A program made the translations under genes and the position numbers. From the NCBI GenBank assembly GCA_020852275.1, contig JADZBE010000006.1:35248-99247 (forward strand): a stretch of DNA of 64,000 nt. Reading direction: 5' to 3'. The stretch's first letter is position 1. Every line of letters begins with the position of its first letter. The stretch comes from Phycisphaerales bacterium. GTDB lineage: Bacteria; Planctomycetota; Phycisphaerae; UBA1845. The notes under the pieces were generated by a model. The model was not told where the DNA came from. It saw only the letters and a list, made by a program, of their open reading frames with translations, and did not search any database. Below, piece by piece: positions 16,401-28,129 of this stretch.

Positions 16401-18023
16401 GTGAGAGTCTCCAGACACATTCGCGTTTCACTCGACCGCAGGATCACGCTGCTCTTCGGAGGCGCGGTGCTGCTGACCATCGTGGCCACGCTCGCGTTTC
16501 CCTGGGTGCTGATGGGCACGCTGGCCGATCGCGCGCTCGTGGTTCGCGCCGAGCAGGTGGCCACCCTCGCCCGCCAGTTTCTCCGCCCCGGCGCAGGCGA
16601 GGCCGCCTGGACCGAAGCGCGCGAGCGGCTCAGCGCGAGCTGGAAGGACCTGCGCCGCGATCTCCCGGACGACCTGCCCATCGCGCAGCCGGAGTTCTGC
16701 TCCACGGAGTCCATCACCACTCAGCGAACCGAGCAACGCGAGGGCTTCCGGCTTGAGGCCGTGTCCAAGCTCGCCGCCAGCCGCGAACCTTCCTACTGGC
16801 GCAAGCAGGAGGACGGCAGCCGCCTGCGAATGGCCTGGGCGGTCCGCGCCACCGGCGCCGGTCCGGACGAGGGGCGGCTGCTGGGGATCATCGACGTGTC
16901 GCTGCCGATCCTGTCGCCTGAACGAACCTGGAGTTCCGTGGTGACCGTCCTCGGCGGCGCCACCGGGGCCGTCCTCGCCATCGTCGTCTTCTACATCGTC
17001 ACGCAGCGCCTCGTCCTCATGCCGCTTAACCGGCTTCGCACGCTCACCGAGCGCGTCACCGCCGGCGACCTGGCCGCCCGGTCCGATCTGCGCACCGGCG
17101 ACGAGTTCCAGAAACTCGGCGAGGCGTTTAACGAGATGCTCAATCACCTCGCGCGCACGCAGCAGGAACTGGAGCGCATCAACCGCTCGCTCGACATCAA
17201 GCTCGGCGAGCTGGCCGAAACCAACGTCGCGCTGTATGAGTCGAACCGCCTCAAGAGCGACTTCCTCGCCAACGTCAGCCACGAGCTGCGCACGCCGCTC
17301 GTGTCCATCATCGGCTTTGCAGACCTGCTCAACGACGCCTGGTCGATCGACGACATCGACCGCTCGCGCCTCGCCCGTTACACCCGCAACATCCTCACCA
17401 GCGGACGCATGTTGCTCGATCTCATCAACGACCTGCTCGACCTCGCCAAGATCGAGGCCGGCAAGCTCGAGGTCCACCTCAGCGAGTTCGATCCGGTCGC
17501 GGTCTGTGCCGACCTGATCGACTTCATCCGTCCGCTGGCGGCCAAGAAAGAGCAGGACGTGCGCGTCGAAGTGGCCGAGGACCTGCCGCGCATGTCCAGC
17601 GATTCCGGCAAGGTCAAGCAGATTCTCTACAACCTGCTCTCCAACGCGGTGAAGTTCACGCCCAACGGCGGGCGCATCGGGCTGGTCGCGGAGCGCGACG
17701 GCGACGGCTTCGTTCGACTCCGCGTGGAAGACACGGGACCGGGCATCGCCGGCGACAAGCTGCACCTGATCTTCGAGAAATTCCGCCAGCTCGATTCCTC
17801 ACGCACCCGCGAGCACGAGGGAACGGGGCTGGGGCTGGCCATCACGCGCGAGCTGGTGAACATCCTGGAAGGCACGATTACGCTCGACACAGAGGTGGAT
17901 CGCGGCACAAGGTTCACCGTGCGCCTGCCCGTGCGCCTGACCAGCTCGACTGCACCGCCCACCGACGCACCCCGCCCCGCGGCAACAACCCAGACCGCCA
18001 GCGTGGCCAGAAACACCTCCTGA
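16401..18023 (+). CDS. Membrane sensor histidine kinase
   Basis: This is a two-component sensor of 540 residues. TM1 (about 15-38) and TM2 (about 180-204) bracket a periplasmic sensor region of about 140 residues with no family I can name. A HAMP linker follows, then a short coiled coil and the HisKA domain with phospho-acceptor His294 in SHELRTP. The ATPase domain has the N box NLLSNAVKF, G1 DTGPGI, F box FEKFRQ and G2 GTGLGL. A low-complexity Pro/Ala/Thr tail ends the protein. The start is GTG 16401. No response regulator gene is adjacent, so it is an orphan kinase in this window. Confidence 0.92.
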   Translation: MRVSRHIRVSLDRRITLLFGGAVLLTIVATLAFPWVLMGTLADRALVVRAEQVATLARQFLRPGAGEAAWTEARERLSASWKDLRRDLPDDLPIAQPEFCSTESITTQRTEQREGFRLEAVSKLAASREPSYWRKQEDGSRLRMAWAVRATGAGPDEGRLLGIIDVSLPILSPERTWSSVVTVLGGATGAVLAIVVFYIVTQRLVLMPLNRLRTLTERVTAGDLAARSDLRTGDEFQKLGEAFNEMLNHLARTQQELERINRSLDIKLGELAETNVALYESNRLKSDFLANVSHELRTPLVSIIGFADLLNDAWSIDDIDRSRLARYTRNILTSGRMLLDLINDLLDLAKIEAGKLEVHLSEFDPVAVCADLIDFIRPLAAKKEQDVRVEVAEDLPRMSSDSGKVKQILYNLLSNAVKFTPNGGRIGLVAERDGDGFVRLRVEDTGPGIAGDKLHLIFEKFRQLDSSRTREHEGTGLGLAITRELVNILEGTITLDTEVDRGTRFTVRLPVRLTSSTAPPTDAPRPAATTQTASVARNTS

Positions 18024-18243
18024 CCCTGCGCCGACAGCCCTTGGTGAAAGTCCGTCTCGGCCCGAGTACCGGCTTTCCACTCGGCGTTTCACCGGCATTC
18101 CGGCGGGCTCGCCAAGCCCGAAGGTCTATCCCACCCCCCCACAGAGCCGTGTCGTTGACCGCTCATTTCATCGAGCGCTACAATCAGCGGTTCGCCGCGA
18201 CTTCCCGATGGGAACTCGCCCGCGCGGCGCCGTGGAGGGCAGC

Positions 18244-19083
18244 TTGATCGGCCGGATGACCGGGATCCTGATCGTCACGTCATGGCTGGTCGCCACGTCG
18301 TGGCTGGTGCGGCGCGACCTGTGGCCCGTGTGGACCGCCGAGCCGGCGCCCAGCCCGCTTCGCGCCGACTGGATGGCGGCGGGCGGAAAAGTCGAGCTGC
18401 AGGCCGGCGTCTTCCGCGACAGCGGGCGCATCGGCACCCTCTGGACGATCTTCCACTTCCGCCGCGAAGTCGTCGAGCGCGAAGACCTGATCATCCTGGA
18501 GCAGCTCCTGCCGCAACTCGCCGGCTTCCGCGTGCAGGCCGATTCGACGTACACGCCCGAAGGCTCGCTCGACAGCCTCAAGGTCGAGTTGCGGGTCGCG
18601 GGGCACCCGTACCCCGTCAAGCTCGACGGCGAGCGTTTCCCCAAGGACTTCGCTTTCACGCTCGACGCCGGGCTGGGACCGCTGGCGCCCGTGAAAATCC
18701 CGCTGACCGACGCGGACATGGTCGCGGAAGTGTTCAACCCGTTCACCACGCTGCCCAGGCTCTACGTCGGACAGACGTGGAAGATGCAGGTCATCAACCC
18801 CGTGGCCGCGCTGACCAACGTCGGCGAGAAGTTCCTGCCGCTCGTGGCGCGTGTGACGCGCCGGGAAAAGACCGCGACGAACTTCGGCGTGCTGGACTGC
18901 TTCGTCGTCGAATCGGAGAACGTCCGCGCCTGGGTCGATCCGGAGGGGATCGTGCAGATCCAGGAGGTGCACCTGCCGGTGGCCTCCACCATCCGCATCA
19001 TCCGCGAACGCTTCGACTCGGACCTCTACAATCTGGGCGTCGCCAGCCGGCAGGAGTGGGAACTGGACTTAAGCGCGCCGTAG
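18244..19083 (+). CDS. Membrane-anchored protein of unknown function, ABC transporter operon
   Basis: The 279-residue protein has an N-terminal hydrophobic anchor (about 5-22) and an extracytoplasmic domain rich in beta-type segments. I do not recognise a family. It lies 11 bases ahead of an ABC ATPase gene and a permease gene, so it may be an accessory or substrate-handling partner. The start is uncertain: TTG 18244 follows GGAGG at six bases; ATG 18208 and ATG 18256 are in frame. The repeated YTPEGSLDSLKVELRV and WKMQVINP wording suggests a folded beta domain, but this is inference. Confidence 0.7.
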   Translation: MIGRMTGILIVTSWLVATSWLVRRDLWPVWTAEPAPSPLRADWMAAGGKVELQAGVFRDSGRIGTLWTIFHFRREVVEREDLIILEQLLPQLAGFRVQADSTYTPEGSLDSLKVELRVAGHPYPVKLDGERFPKDFAFTLDAGLGPLAPVKIPLTDADMVAEVFNPFTTLPRLYVGQTWKMQVINPVAALTNVGEKFLPLVARVTRREKTATNFGVLDCFVVESENVRAWVDPEGIVQIQEVHLPVASTIRIIRERFDSDLYNLGVASRQEWELDLSAP

Positions 19084-19094
19084 TCGCGACGAAC

Positions 19095-19865
19095 ATGGGC
19101 AACGTAACCCCACAACTCGACTCGCCGGCGATCGAGCTGGTCGGCGTGCATAAGCGCTACGGCAACCGCGTGGCCGTCGTCAATCTGACGCTCACCGTGC
19201 CGCGCGGCGAGATTTTCGCGTTCCTCGGTCCCAACGGCGCGGGCAAGACGACCACGATCAAGATGATCGCCGGTCTGCTGCGCCCGCACGCGGGGACCGT
19301 GCGCGTCTGCGGCGGCGAGATGAACATGAACGGCGCGCCGGTGAAGGCGCGGATGTCTTACGTCCCGGACCAGCCGTATCTTTACGACAAGCTCACCGGG
19401 CGCGAGTTCCTCGATTTCGTCTCACAGATGTACGACCTCGCGCCCGCGCGACGCGACGCGGCGCTTGCCGACCTTGCCGCGCCGCTGGGCATGAACGAGT
19501 TCCTCGATCGCCTCACCGAAACCTACAGCCACGGCCTGAAGCAGAAGGTGGTCCTCGCCGCCGCCCTGATGCACAACCCGGAGGTGCTCGTCATTGACGA
19601 GCCCATGGTCGGGCTGGATCCGCGAACCGCCCGCGCCGTCAAGAACCTCTTCCGCCAGCGCACGCGCGACGGCATGACCGTGTTCATGAGCACGCACACG
19701 CTGGAGGTCGCCGAGGCCATCGCCGACCGCATCGGCATCTTCAACCTGGGGCAGCTCGTCGCCCTGGGCACGCTGGACGAGCTGCGCGCGCTCGCCTCGC
19801 GCGAGCACTCGCTGGAGGACATTTTCCTGCGCCTGACGGAGATGAGCGATGAAACCGTGGCCTGA
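19095..19865 (+). CDS. ABC transporter ATP-binding protein (ABC-2 type)
   Basis: The 256-residue ATPase powers the transporter with the permease encoded next. It has Walker A GPNGAGKTT, a Q-loop region (SYVPDQPYLYDKLTG), the signature YSHGLKQK in place of LSGGQ, Walker B VLVIDEP and the switch His in STHTLEVAE. The SHGxKQK signature is usual in ABC-2 exporters of drugs, lipids or peptides. ATG 19095 lies 11 bases after the preceding stop; the longer open frame upstream is in the shadow of that gene. It overlaps the permease gene by 17 bases. The substrate is unknown. Confidence 0.92.
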   Translation: MGNVTPQLDSPAIELVGVHKRYGNRVAVVNLTLTVPRGEIFAFLGPNGAGKTTTIKMIAGLLRPHAGTVRVCGGEMNMNGAPVKARMSYVPDQPYLYDKLTGREFLDFVSQMYDLAPARRDAALADLAAPLGMNEFLDRLTETYSHGLKQKVVLAAALMHNPEVLVIDEPMVGLDPRTARAVKNLFRQRTRDGMTVFMSTHTLEVAEAIADRIGIFNLGQLVALGTLDELRALASREHSLEDIFLRLTEMSDETVA

Positions 19866-21537
19866 GGCGCTGCCCTCGCGGTTCCCGCTGCTGGTGCGCC
19901 TGCGCGGGCGGCTGGTGTGGAACCACGTGCGCTGCGCCGCGGCGGAGGCGCCGATTCGACTTGCCCTGACCGTGCTCTTCGTGGTCATCATCTGGATGGG
20001 GTTGTACGCCCTCTTCTTCCACGTCTTTGCCCTGCTGCGAAGCACGCCGCTGGAGGGCGTGGTCGCCATTCCGCTGGTGTTCAACTTCTTCTTCCTGGCG
20101 ATGCTCGCGCTGCTGATCTTCTCCAACGCCATCCTCGCCTTCGGCTCGCTTTTCGCGCGCGACGAAGTGGCCTACCTCCTGTCCCTGCCGCTTCCGCCCG
20201 CGGACGCCGTACTCATCAAGTACCTTGAAACGCTGGTGTTTTCGAGCTGGTCGCTCATCCTGCTCGGGTTGCCGCTGATGACCGCCATGGCCGACGCGAC
20301 TTCCGAACCGCGCATGTTCTACCCCCTGTTCATCGCCTTCTTCCTCGGCTTCATCCCCATCCCCGGCGCGCTGGGGCTGTGCCTGGCGTGGGCGATCGCC
20401 CGGTTTTTTCCGCGCGAGTTGAAGCGCTACGTCATCCGCTGGACGGCCATCGCCGGCGTCATCGTCGTCGGCTGGGTGCTTTACTCCCTGCAGCGCCTCC
20501 CCATCGACAGCGACATCTGGCTGCGCGACTTCCTCGCCCAGCTTCAGTTTATCGAGTCCGCCTTCTGGCCCAACACCTGGGTCGCCAAGGGCATCGACCA
20601 CGCCATGTCCGGGCGCATGGCCGAGTCGCTCGGCTACCTCGCGGTCACGGTGACCAACGGTTTGTTTCTCAGTTGGCTCGCGGTGCGGCTCGTCGCGCGG
20701 CGCCTCGCCTCCGCGTACGACGCCTCCGTGTCCGCGCGGCACGTCACGCGGCAGTCAAGCGCGGTCACGGGCTTTCTGCTGGAGATGGTGTTCTTCTACC
20801 TCCCGCCGCCTCTGCGGCTGATCGCCTCAAAAGACCTGCGCACGTTCTTCCGTGATCCGCTCCAGTGGAGCCAGCTTCTGATCCTCCTGGGACTGATGAC
20901 GCTGTACTTGATGAACGTGCCGCACCTGCACGGAGACCTTTCGCCGGGACCGTGGCGGCTGCTGATTCCTTTTCTCAACCTCTGCGCCGTCAGTCTGATT
21001 CTCGCCACGTTCACCAGCCGCTTCGTTTATCCGCTCATCTCGCTGGAGGGACGGCAGCTCTGGCTGATCGGTCTGCTTCCCGTGCGCCGCGGACGCATCC
21101 TGCTGGCGAAGTTCGCCTTCGCGTTCACGGTGACGCTCATCGTCGCCTGCGCCACGCTGAGTCTGGAGACGTTGATCCTCCGCCTCGACTGGCGATGGAT
21201 CCTCATTCACCTTTCGGCGACGCTCTCCGTGTGCTTCGCGCTGTGCGCGTTTGCCGTGGGCATCGGCGCGCGCTGGCCCGTCTTCCGCCAGACCAATACC
21301 GCGCGGATCGCCAACGGCATGGGCGGCACGATCAACCTCGTGGCCTCCGTTCTGCTCGTCGGGGTGCTGCTGGCGGTCATGGGTTACGCGACGTGGCGTG
21401 CCCGCGCGGAAAACGCCTTGGCGATGCCCACCTGGGAGACCGTCGGATACACCGCGCTCACGCTGCTGATCGCCCTCGGCGCCGGCTGGCTCGCCCTCCT
21501 GCTTGGCGCCCGACACTTCGAACGCGTCGAGGTCTGA
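19849..21537 (+). CDS. ABC transporter permease (ABC-2-like exporter)
   Basis: The 562-residue polytopic protein has many hydrophobic segments in two halves (several in about 45-200, more in about 340-555), separated by a loop with RHVTRQSSAV. The repeated half-structure resembles large ABC-2 permeases encoded beside a single ATPase, where the ATPase would act as a homodimer. The start is ATG 19849 inside the end of the ATPase gene, so the two are coupled. The substrate cannot be inferred. Confidence 0.82.
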   Translation: MKPWPEALPSRFPLLVRLRGRLVWNHVRCAAAEAPIRLALTVLFVVIIWMGLYALFFHVFALLRSTPLEGVVAIPLVFNFFFLAMLALLIFSNAILAFGSLFARDEVAYLLSLPLPPADAVLIKYLETLVFSSWSLILLGLPLMTAMADATSEPRMFYPLFIAFFLGFIPIPGALGLCLAWAIARFFPRELKRYVIRWTAIAGVIVVGWVLYSLQRLPIDSDIWLRDFLAQLQFIESAFWPNTWVAKGIDHAMSGRMAESLGYLAVTVTNGLFLSWLAVRLVARRLASAYDASVSARHVTRQSSAVTGFLLEMVFFYLPPPLRLIASKDLRTFFRDPLQWSQLLILLGLMTLYLMNVPHLHGDLSPGPWRLLIPFLNLCAVSLILATFTSRFVYPLISLEGRQLWLIGLLPVRRGRILLAKFAFAFTVTLIVACATLSLETLILRLDWRWILIHLSATLSVCFALCAFAVGIGARWPVFRQTNTARIANGMGGTINLVASVLLVGVLLAVMGYATWRARAENALAMPTWETVGYTALTLLIALGAGWLALLLGARHFERVEV

Positions 21538-21557
21538 CGGGCTTTCACCGTCGGCGG

Positions 21558-23546
<1,989 letters not shown>

Positions 23547-23617
23547 GCTGCCCGCCTCCTCCCTTTCGCGGCCGCGCCTCACGCTCCGCCGCCGCCGCTC
23601 CTGCCGCGATCGTCCGT

Positions 23618-24316
23618 TTACTTGCGAAACACAATCGTCCGCCCTGTCGCGTAACGGCACGCCGGACTTGCCAGTGTGTGGATCATTTCCGCCACGTCGG
23701 CCGGCTCCATCGTCGCCTTCTTCGGAAAATCCGGAAACGCATCGCGCAGCATCCGCGTCTCGACCGCGCCCGGCGCAAGGCTGAAGACCGAGATGTTCTT
23801 CGGTCGCCCCTCCTCGGCCAGCCCGCGCGTCCACGCATTCACCCACGCTTTCGACGCGCCATACGCCGCGAAACCCGGAAACGGATCCTCGCTCGCCACC
23901 GACGAGAGGTTTGCGATCACGCCCCCGCCCTGCTTCACCATGATGGGCCAGACCGCCCGGCACGCGAGAAACACGCCGCGGACGTTGACGGCCAGAATCG
24001 TGTCGAACACGTCGGCGTCCAATTCCTCGATCGCGCCCAGCGGCGCCACGCCGGCGGCGTTCACCAGCACATCCACCCGGCCGAACGCTTCCAGCGCGTC
24101 CCGCACGGCGCTGCCCACTTCTTCCTCAATCGACACATCCGCGCAGCTCACCTCGCACGCCCCGCCGCCGGCAACTACCAACCGCCGCGTCTCATCCAAT
24201 TCGGACTGCGTGCGCGCGACGGCCATGATCCGATCGCCTGCCTGCGCAAAGCGCACGCACGTCGCGCGCCCGATCCCGCGCCCGCCGCCGGTCACCATCA
24301 CCACTCGATCCGCCAT
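23618..24316 (-). CDS. Short-chain dehydrogenase/reductase
   Basis: This is a classical SDR of 232 residues: TGGGRGIG (coenzyme), NAAG, the catalytic Ser in LSSVAS, and YGASK with Tyr and Lys. The arginine after the first strand (ARTQSEL) suggests NADP preference, which argues mildly against 3-hydroxybutyrate dehydrogenase (usually NAD). Its place just upstream of acetoacetyl-CoA synthetase makes a hydroxyacid or hydroxyacyl substrate plausible. AAGGGG precedes ATG 24316 by a good distance. The substrate remains open. Confidence 0.88.
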   Translation of the reverse strand: MADRVVMVTGGGRGIGRATCVRFAQAGDRIMAVARTQSELDETRRLVVAGGGACEVSCADVSIEEEVGSAVRDALEAFGRVDVLVNAAGVAPLGAIEELDADVFDTILAVNVRGVFLACRAVWPIMVKQGGGVIANLSSVASEDPFPGFAAYGASKAWVNAWTRGLAEEGRPKNISVFSLAPGAVETRMLRDAFPDFPKKATMEPADVAEMIHTLASPACRYATGRTIVFRK

Positions 24317-24688
24317 GCCTCACCCCTTTCCGTCCGCTCGCGGATGCACGTGAGCCGCCGAAGCCGCTCGGCCCGTCCGCCACTCGACGTCAGGAAGAAG
24401 GGCCCGACATGCGCATAACCTATCGCAAAGGAAGAGGCTAAGGTTCACGCCCGAAACCCGCAACGTTGAGCGGGTTGTCGCTCTGCGACGTGACTCCAGC
24501 TCAATCCGGTATCTGGTTCAATCGCGCCAGGACCTGTTTTGCGCTCTCACCCGAGAGCGTCGAGAACTTTGTGCCCGTTTGAGGGGTCCGTCGCTCCGCA
24601 GTAGCATGCGCTCGTGAGCGACGGTACTTCCGGCCGCCAGCCACGGCAGGTCCAGACCATCCAGGCTTCAACGTAAGGAGGGGCATCG

Positions 24689-24805
24689 ATGCGGTTGCTT
24701 GTTCAGGCGCTCTTGGCGATGGCGGCCGTCATGTCGATGGGGCAGTGCGTGGCCACGGAGCCGCCGTTCACCTCCACCGGCTACCCGTTCGTGACCGATC
24801 CTTGA
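24689..24805 (+). CDS. Candidate 38-residue secreted peptide
   Basis: A short open frame starts with ATG 24689, seven bases after AAGGAGGGG, one of the better ribosome binding sites in the window. The peptide begins MRLLVQALLAMAAVMSMGQC, a short basic start, a hydrophobic core and a Cys at 20, like a secretion signal, although Gln before the Cys is not a standard lipobox. Eighteen more residues follow before TGA. It may be a real small protein or the remnant of a longer secreted one. The rest of the 866-nt gap 24317-25182 shows only a repeat fragment. Confidence 0.4.
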   Translation: MRLLVQALLAMAAVMSMGQCVATEPPFTSTGYPFVTDP

Positions 24806-24994
24806 CCCGACACCCGAAGCGGACGAGCGTCAAGCCGGCGGCCGATCGCCCGACGCCCTGACTCCAGAGTTCTTTGAAGAACCGAGGGGAGCGAGGTTTC
24901 ACTCTGCGCGCACAGGCTGAAGGGCGAAGCTCACAGGAGCCGTGAGCGTGTTTCTGACTCAGGCTGCCAGTGGGGGGTGCAAATCGCCGGGCTG

Positions 24995-25080
24995 GGTGAC
25001 GCCCTCGCTTGCGCTTCGGGTTCTGAACGCACCGGGATGCGCGAGGCCATCGCTTGCTTCGGGATCGGAATGCACGCGAA
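24995..25080. repeat. CGCTTGCGCTTCGGGTTCTGA-type repeat fragment
   Basis: CCTCGCTTGCGCTTCGGG (about 25006) is followed by ATCGCTTGCTTCGGGATC (about 25050), and a close relative, TTCGCTTGCGCTACGGGT, lies at about 33519-33536. It looks like another dispersed repeat family of which these are fragments. Confidence 0.45.
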
Positions 25081-25182
25081 CACGTGCGGCGCAGAAAGCC
25101 GGCCGCGAGGATAGGCCCCGCGGCCGGCGGCTGCTTCGGATCGCCGACGGGATCCTTGCGGGGATCACCATCGCGCAATGGA

Positions 25183-26097
25183 TCAGATATCGCAGCTTCG
25201 CGTATCGCCGCAGGCGGCGGCGGTGTGCGTGCCCGCCGCCTGGTTCTTCTTGACGACTTTCCACTTGCCGCGATCGTTGACGGTGGCACACTCGGGCGTG
25301 CCGTCGTAGGCGACCTCAACCTCCAGCCCCACCGTGCCGGTGCCCTTCACGACGACCTTGCCGCGGGCCGGCTTGCAGACCATCTTGGTGAACGCGCCGC
25401 AGCCGTTGGTGGCGCACAGTCCGGGCGCTGCCAGCGACACGTCGTCGATGTAGTGCCCGCTGCTGCCGAAGTAAGTCGGCTCGCCGGAGTAGAGGTCCAG
25501 CGCGCGGATTTCCGCCACGCCGCCGCCGCTGACGCCGTCCTTCCAGCTCTTGTCGAACACGAACTGCACGCCGTCGTAGTAGTAGTCCACCTGGTCGGCG
25601 TCGAGGTCGATCTCCGCGCGGAACTCGACCCAGCGATCACGGATCAGCGGAAGTTCCTCGTTGTCGAAATCCGCGTGCACCGTGCCCAGGTCGGCGTCGA
25701 GCCACACCTGCAGCGACCAGTTGTTCGTGCCGGCGCAGCTTTCGTCCAGGTACGAGTTCAGCATGATCAGGAAGCCCGTCCCTGTCATGTCGCCCGGACA
25801 GTACGTCATCAACTTGAACGTCCACTGCCCGCCGACAATGCTGAAGCGATGCACGGTGTCGTCACCGAGACCGCCGCCGCCGCCGACGTTGCCCACGAGC
25901 TTCAGCGAGTTGGCGCCGCTGCTGGCCTGCTCGGTGGAGACCTCGCCGCACACATCGACGCTGCCGCACCATTCCTGCCAGGTGCTCTGCGTGCAGAGAT
26001 TGCCCGGAGTGTAGGCCTCGAAATCGTCCGAAATGCCCTGCGCCGCCAGTGGCGCCGCGCAGGCGGACAGGATGATGATCGCAAGAATACGCTTCAT
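25183..26097 (-). CDS. Secreted protein with shared C-terminal module
   Basis: The 304 residues begin with a clear signal peptide (MKRILAIIILSACAAPLAAQ). Residues 25 to about 220 read like a jelly-roll, laminin-G or concanavalin-like domain (DDFEAY, GGQWTFKLMTY, DRWVEFRAEIDLDADQVDYYYDG, IDDVSL). The last 75 or so residues (KMVCKPARGKVVVKG to DTRSCDI) form a small Cys-containing module shared with four other secreted proteins in the window. AGGAAGAGGAAG precedes ATG 26097. It is probably exported; its ligand is unknown. Confidence 0.75.
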   Translation of the reverse strand: MKRILAIIILSACAAPLAAQGISDDFEAYTPGNLCTQSTWQEWCGSVDVCGEVSTEQASSGANSLKLVGNVGGGGGLGDDTVHRFSIVGGQWTFKLMTYCPGDMTGTGFLIMLNSYLDESCAGTNNWSLQVWLDADLGTVHADFDNEELPLIRDRWVEFRAEIDLDADQVDYYYDGVQFVFDKSWKDGVSGGGVAEIRALDLYSGEPTYFGSSGHYIDDVSLAAPGLCATNGCGAFTKMVCKPARGKVVVKGTGTVGLEVEVAYDGTPECATVNDRGKWKVVKKNQAAGTHTAAACGDTRSCDI

Positions 26098-26863
26098 GTT
26101 GCTTCCTCTTCCTTTCCACCTTAAGAGATGACTCACCCGGATGCCGACGGTGGGGATCGGTTGTGGGTGACATAAATGTTGGACGCGTTGATGGAGGGCC
26201 TTCCGCCGCCGGGTCCGGCGGAGCTCGCGCGCGCCATTGCGGCGCACGGCTGCGAGGAGCGATCGTCGCCGCATATCGGCAAAGCCGGAAATGGCAGGGG
26301 CGGGTTTCAGCGCGCAGCGACGCCGCCGCGATGCGAATCGGCGAGTAGGGATAGGGCGGGAGCAGTGCCCCGCCGGAATCGGCCGGCCTGCTGTTGCTGA
26401 GCGATCCTCTGCGCGGAGGCGCTCGCAGGGGATTCCTGCGAGATGCCCGCTCGTACATCATCCCGCTCGCCCCTTCACCCTCTCCGACAATCTACTGTCT
26501 TATCGGATTTGCCTCGTCAGGGCAAGCGATTTCCTTGGCATCCCGGCGCTGGAACCGAAAAGTCTCACGTCGGGGGGGGCACGGGCGGCTGGCGTGGACG
26601 CGAGGGGCTGCATGACAGTCCGTGCAGAAGGGCGACGCCCGTCATTCCCGCGCAGGCGGGAATCCAGCCGGTGGCGTGCGAGGAGGCACGAATTCTGCGC
26701 TTTTCCAGGGCGGACTGGGCCCCCGCCTGCGCGGGGGTGTCGCGCCCCAGGTCCGGTTTCGGCTTCCAGCGCGGGCTGGTATGGGCGCGGCCCAGTTGCG
26801 GACCCGCTTCCCTGCTCCCGCGGCTCGGTTGGCGGCTTGATGCCGACCTGCCGAGCCACTCCG
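26098..26863. other. Gene-free spacer, 766 nt
   Basis: No gene is seen between the two minus-strand genes. The spacer contains a full-length REPIN-like element at 26638-26741; the remainder shows short GC-rich palindromes only. Confidence 0.5.
26638..26741. repeat. Two-palindrome REPIN-like element, long form
   Basis: CATTCCCGCGCAGGCGGGAAT opens the element, a roughly 55-base linker starting CCAGCCGGTGGCG and containing GAGG, CACGAATTC and TTTTCC follows, and GGCCCCCGCCTGCGCGGGGG closes it. The linker matches the copies at 33145, 44540 and (inverted) 55091 over most of its length, and similarity runs on for about 40 bases (GGTTTCGGCTTCC). Confidence 0.85.
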
Positions 26864-28048
26864 CTACCGGATGAGCTGGACCGGTCGGTAGATGAAATCA
26901 CTCTGCCCTGTGTTTTCCCCCACGATAGCGGCATCATCCAGCAGGTACGCCGGTTGAATGATGACCTTCTTCCCGCTCATGGGTCCGGTCAGTTTCACGG
27001 CGCAGATGCGAATACCGACGAACCCCACCACGGTGAACATGGCGTTGTTCCCCGGACCTTCCACGTTGGTGAAAATGGGGATGGCGCGCGGCTGGCCGAT
27101 GATGGCCGCCAGCTCGTCCTTGAATCCGGCGGACAAGCCCGTGTCGCCGTTGAGCAGGAGCGTGCCGTCTTCCCCGAGCTTGAGCGTGCCGCCGAAATGG
27201 GCCAGGTCTTCGGCATTCACGCCGTAGAGGATCTGGCGCGCGATGTCCGCGGAGCTGTTGCTCTCCGAGCCGATGTCCACGGTTCCGAAGTTTCCCGGCG
27301 GAAGTTGACCGCCGCCCGAGCCGGGGTAGAGGTTCAGTTCGAGGATTCCGTCGCTGCCGCTGGAAACAGCCCCGGTGGAGGAGTCGTACGCATAGTTGTC
27401 CCCCGTGGTGTACGTTCCGGCCAGCAGTTGATCCCAATACGTCTTGCGCAGCGCGAAGGGGAGCAACCCCGCGTTTCCGCTTTCGTCCGTGACGCGCCAG
27501 CCGATGACGCCGTCATAGAACGCCGCCGTAGCCGACGCGGTCACGTTGGCAAACCGATCGCCGAAGACGCCCGCGAAGTACAGACTGAGCGGACCGTTGC
27601 GCTCTTCGTCCCTGTGCAGGAACACGCGCACGGCGTTGAACCGCGAAGGATCGGCGAAGGTCATCGCCTCATGGGGATCGTCGGGGTTGTCGAGCCTGCC
27701 GAAGAGGATGTCTCCGCCGGTGTGGTTCTCGACGTTCAGGTCGAGATCGGGCGGCTCGTTGATGATGCAGTTGCGTCCGGCGAACTCATCGCCGGTCACA
27801 CGGGCGGCGTTCGACACGGCGTCCACATAAGACGATCCGCGCAGCCGGTCCTGATCCATGAGCTGCCACGCGGCGGCCATGGCGGCCGCGTCGCTGGAGG
27901 CCTGGGCTTCGCCGCGCCCCCGGTACATCATGCCGACGTCGATGGTCATCGACGCCATTCCCACCAGGAGCACCAAGGAGGCGGTGACCGTCACAGCCGT
28001 GACGCCTCTTCGCCTGGTCCCATTCCGGAAGCCTCCCGGTACGCACAT
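26864..28048 (-). CDS. TadG-like protein with TadE-type N-terminus
   Basis: The 394-residue protein begins with RRGVTAVTVTASLVLLVGMASMTIDVGMMYRGRGEAQ read across about 13-48: a basic start, one hydrophobic helix, then the region in which TadE/TadG and related Flp-pilus assembly proteins have their signature. DAAAMAAAWQLMD follows, also typical (Asp-Ala-Ala-Ala-Leu-Ala-Ala in relatives). The rest is a large extracytoplasmic domain without motifs I know. No other tad gene is in the window. It could be a minor pilin-like or surface protein rather than part of a pilus machine. Confidence 0.72.
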   Translation of the reverse strand: MCVPGGFRNGTRRRGVTAVTVTASLVLLVGMASMTIDVGMMYRGRGEAQASSDAAAMAAAWQLMDQDRLRGSSYVDAVSNAARVTGDEFAGRNCIINEPPDLDLNVENHTGGDILFGRLDNPDDPHEAMTFADPSRFNAVRVFLHRDEERNGPLSLYFAGVFGDRFANVTASATAAFYDGVIGWRVTDESGNAGLLPFALRKTYWDQLLAGTYTTGDNYAYDSSTGAVSSGSDGILELNLYPGSGGGQLPPGNFGTVDIGSESNSSADIARQILYGVNAEDLAHFGGTLKLGEDGTLLLNGDTGLSAGFKDELAAIIGQPRAIPIFTNVEGPGNNAMFTVVGFVGIRICAVKLTGPMSGKKVIIQPAYLLDDAAIVGENTGQSDFIYRPVQLIR

Positions 28049-28129
28049 GATCGCGCCTCCCGCAGGTTCGACGAAAGGGGGCGTCGAGCTGCTTAGTCAT
28101 GGATGAAAAGGTTGCACCTGAGCCGCGCG

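Noticed and set aside
24689..24805. Calling the small peptide a lipoprotein
   Set aside because: The residue before the Cys is Gln, not Gly, Ala or Ser, so the lipobox rule is not met.
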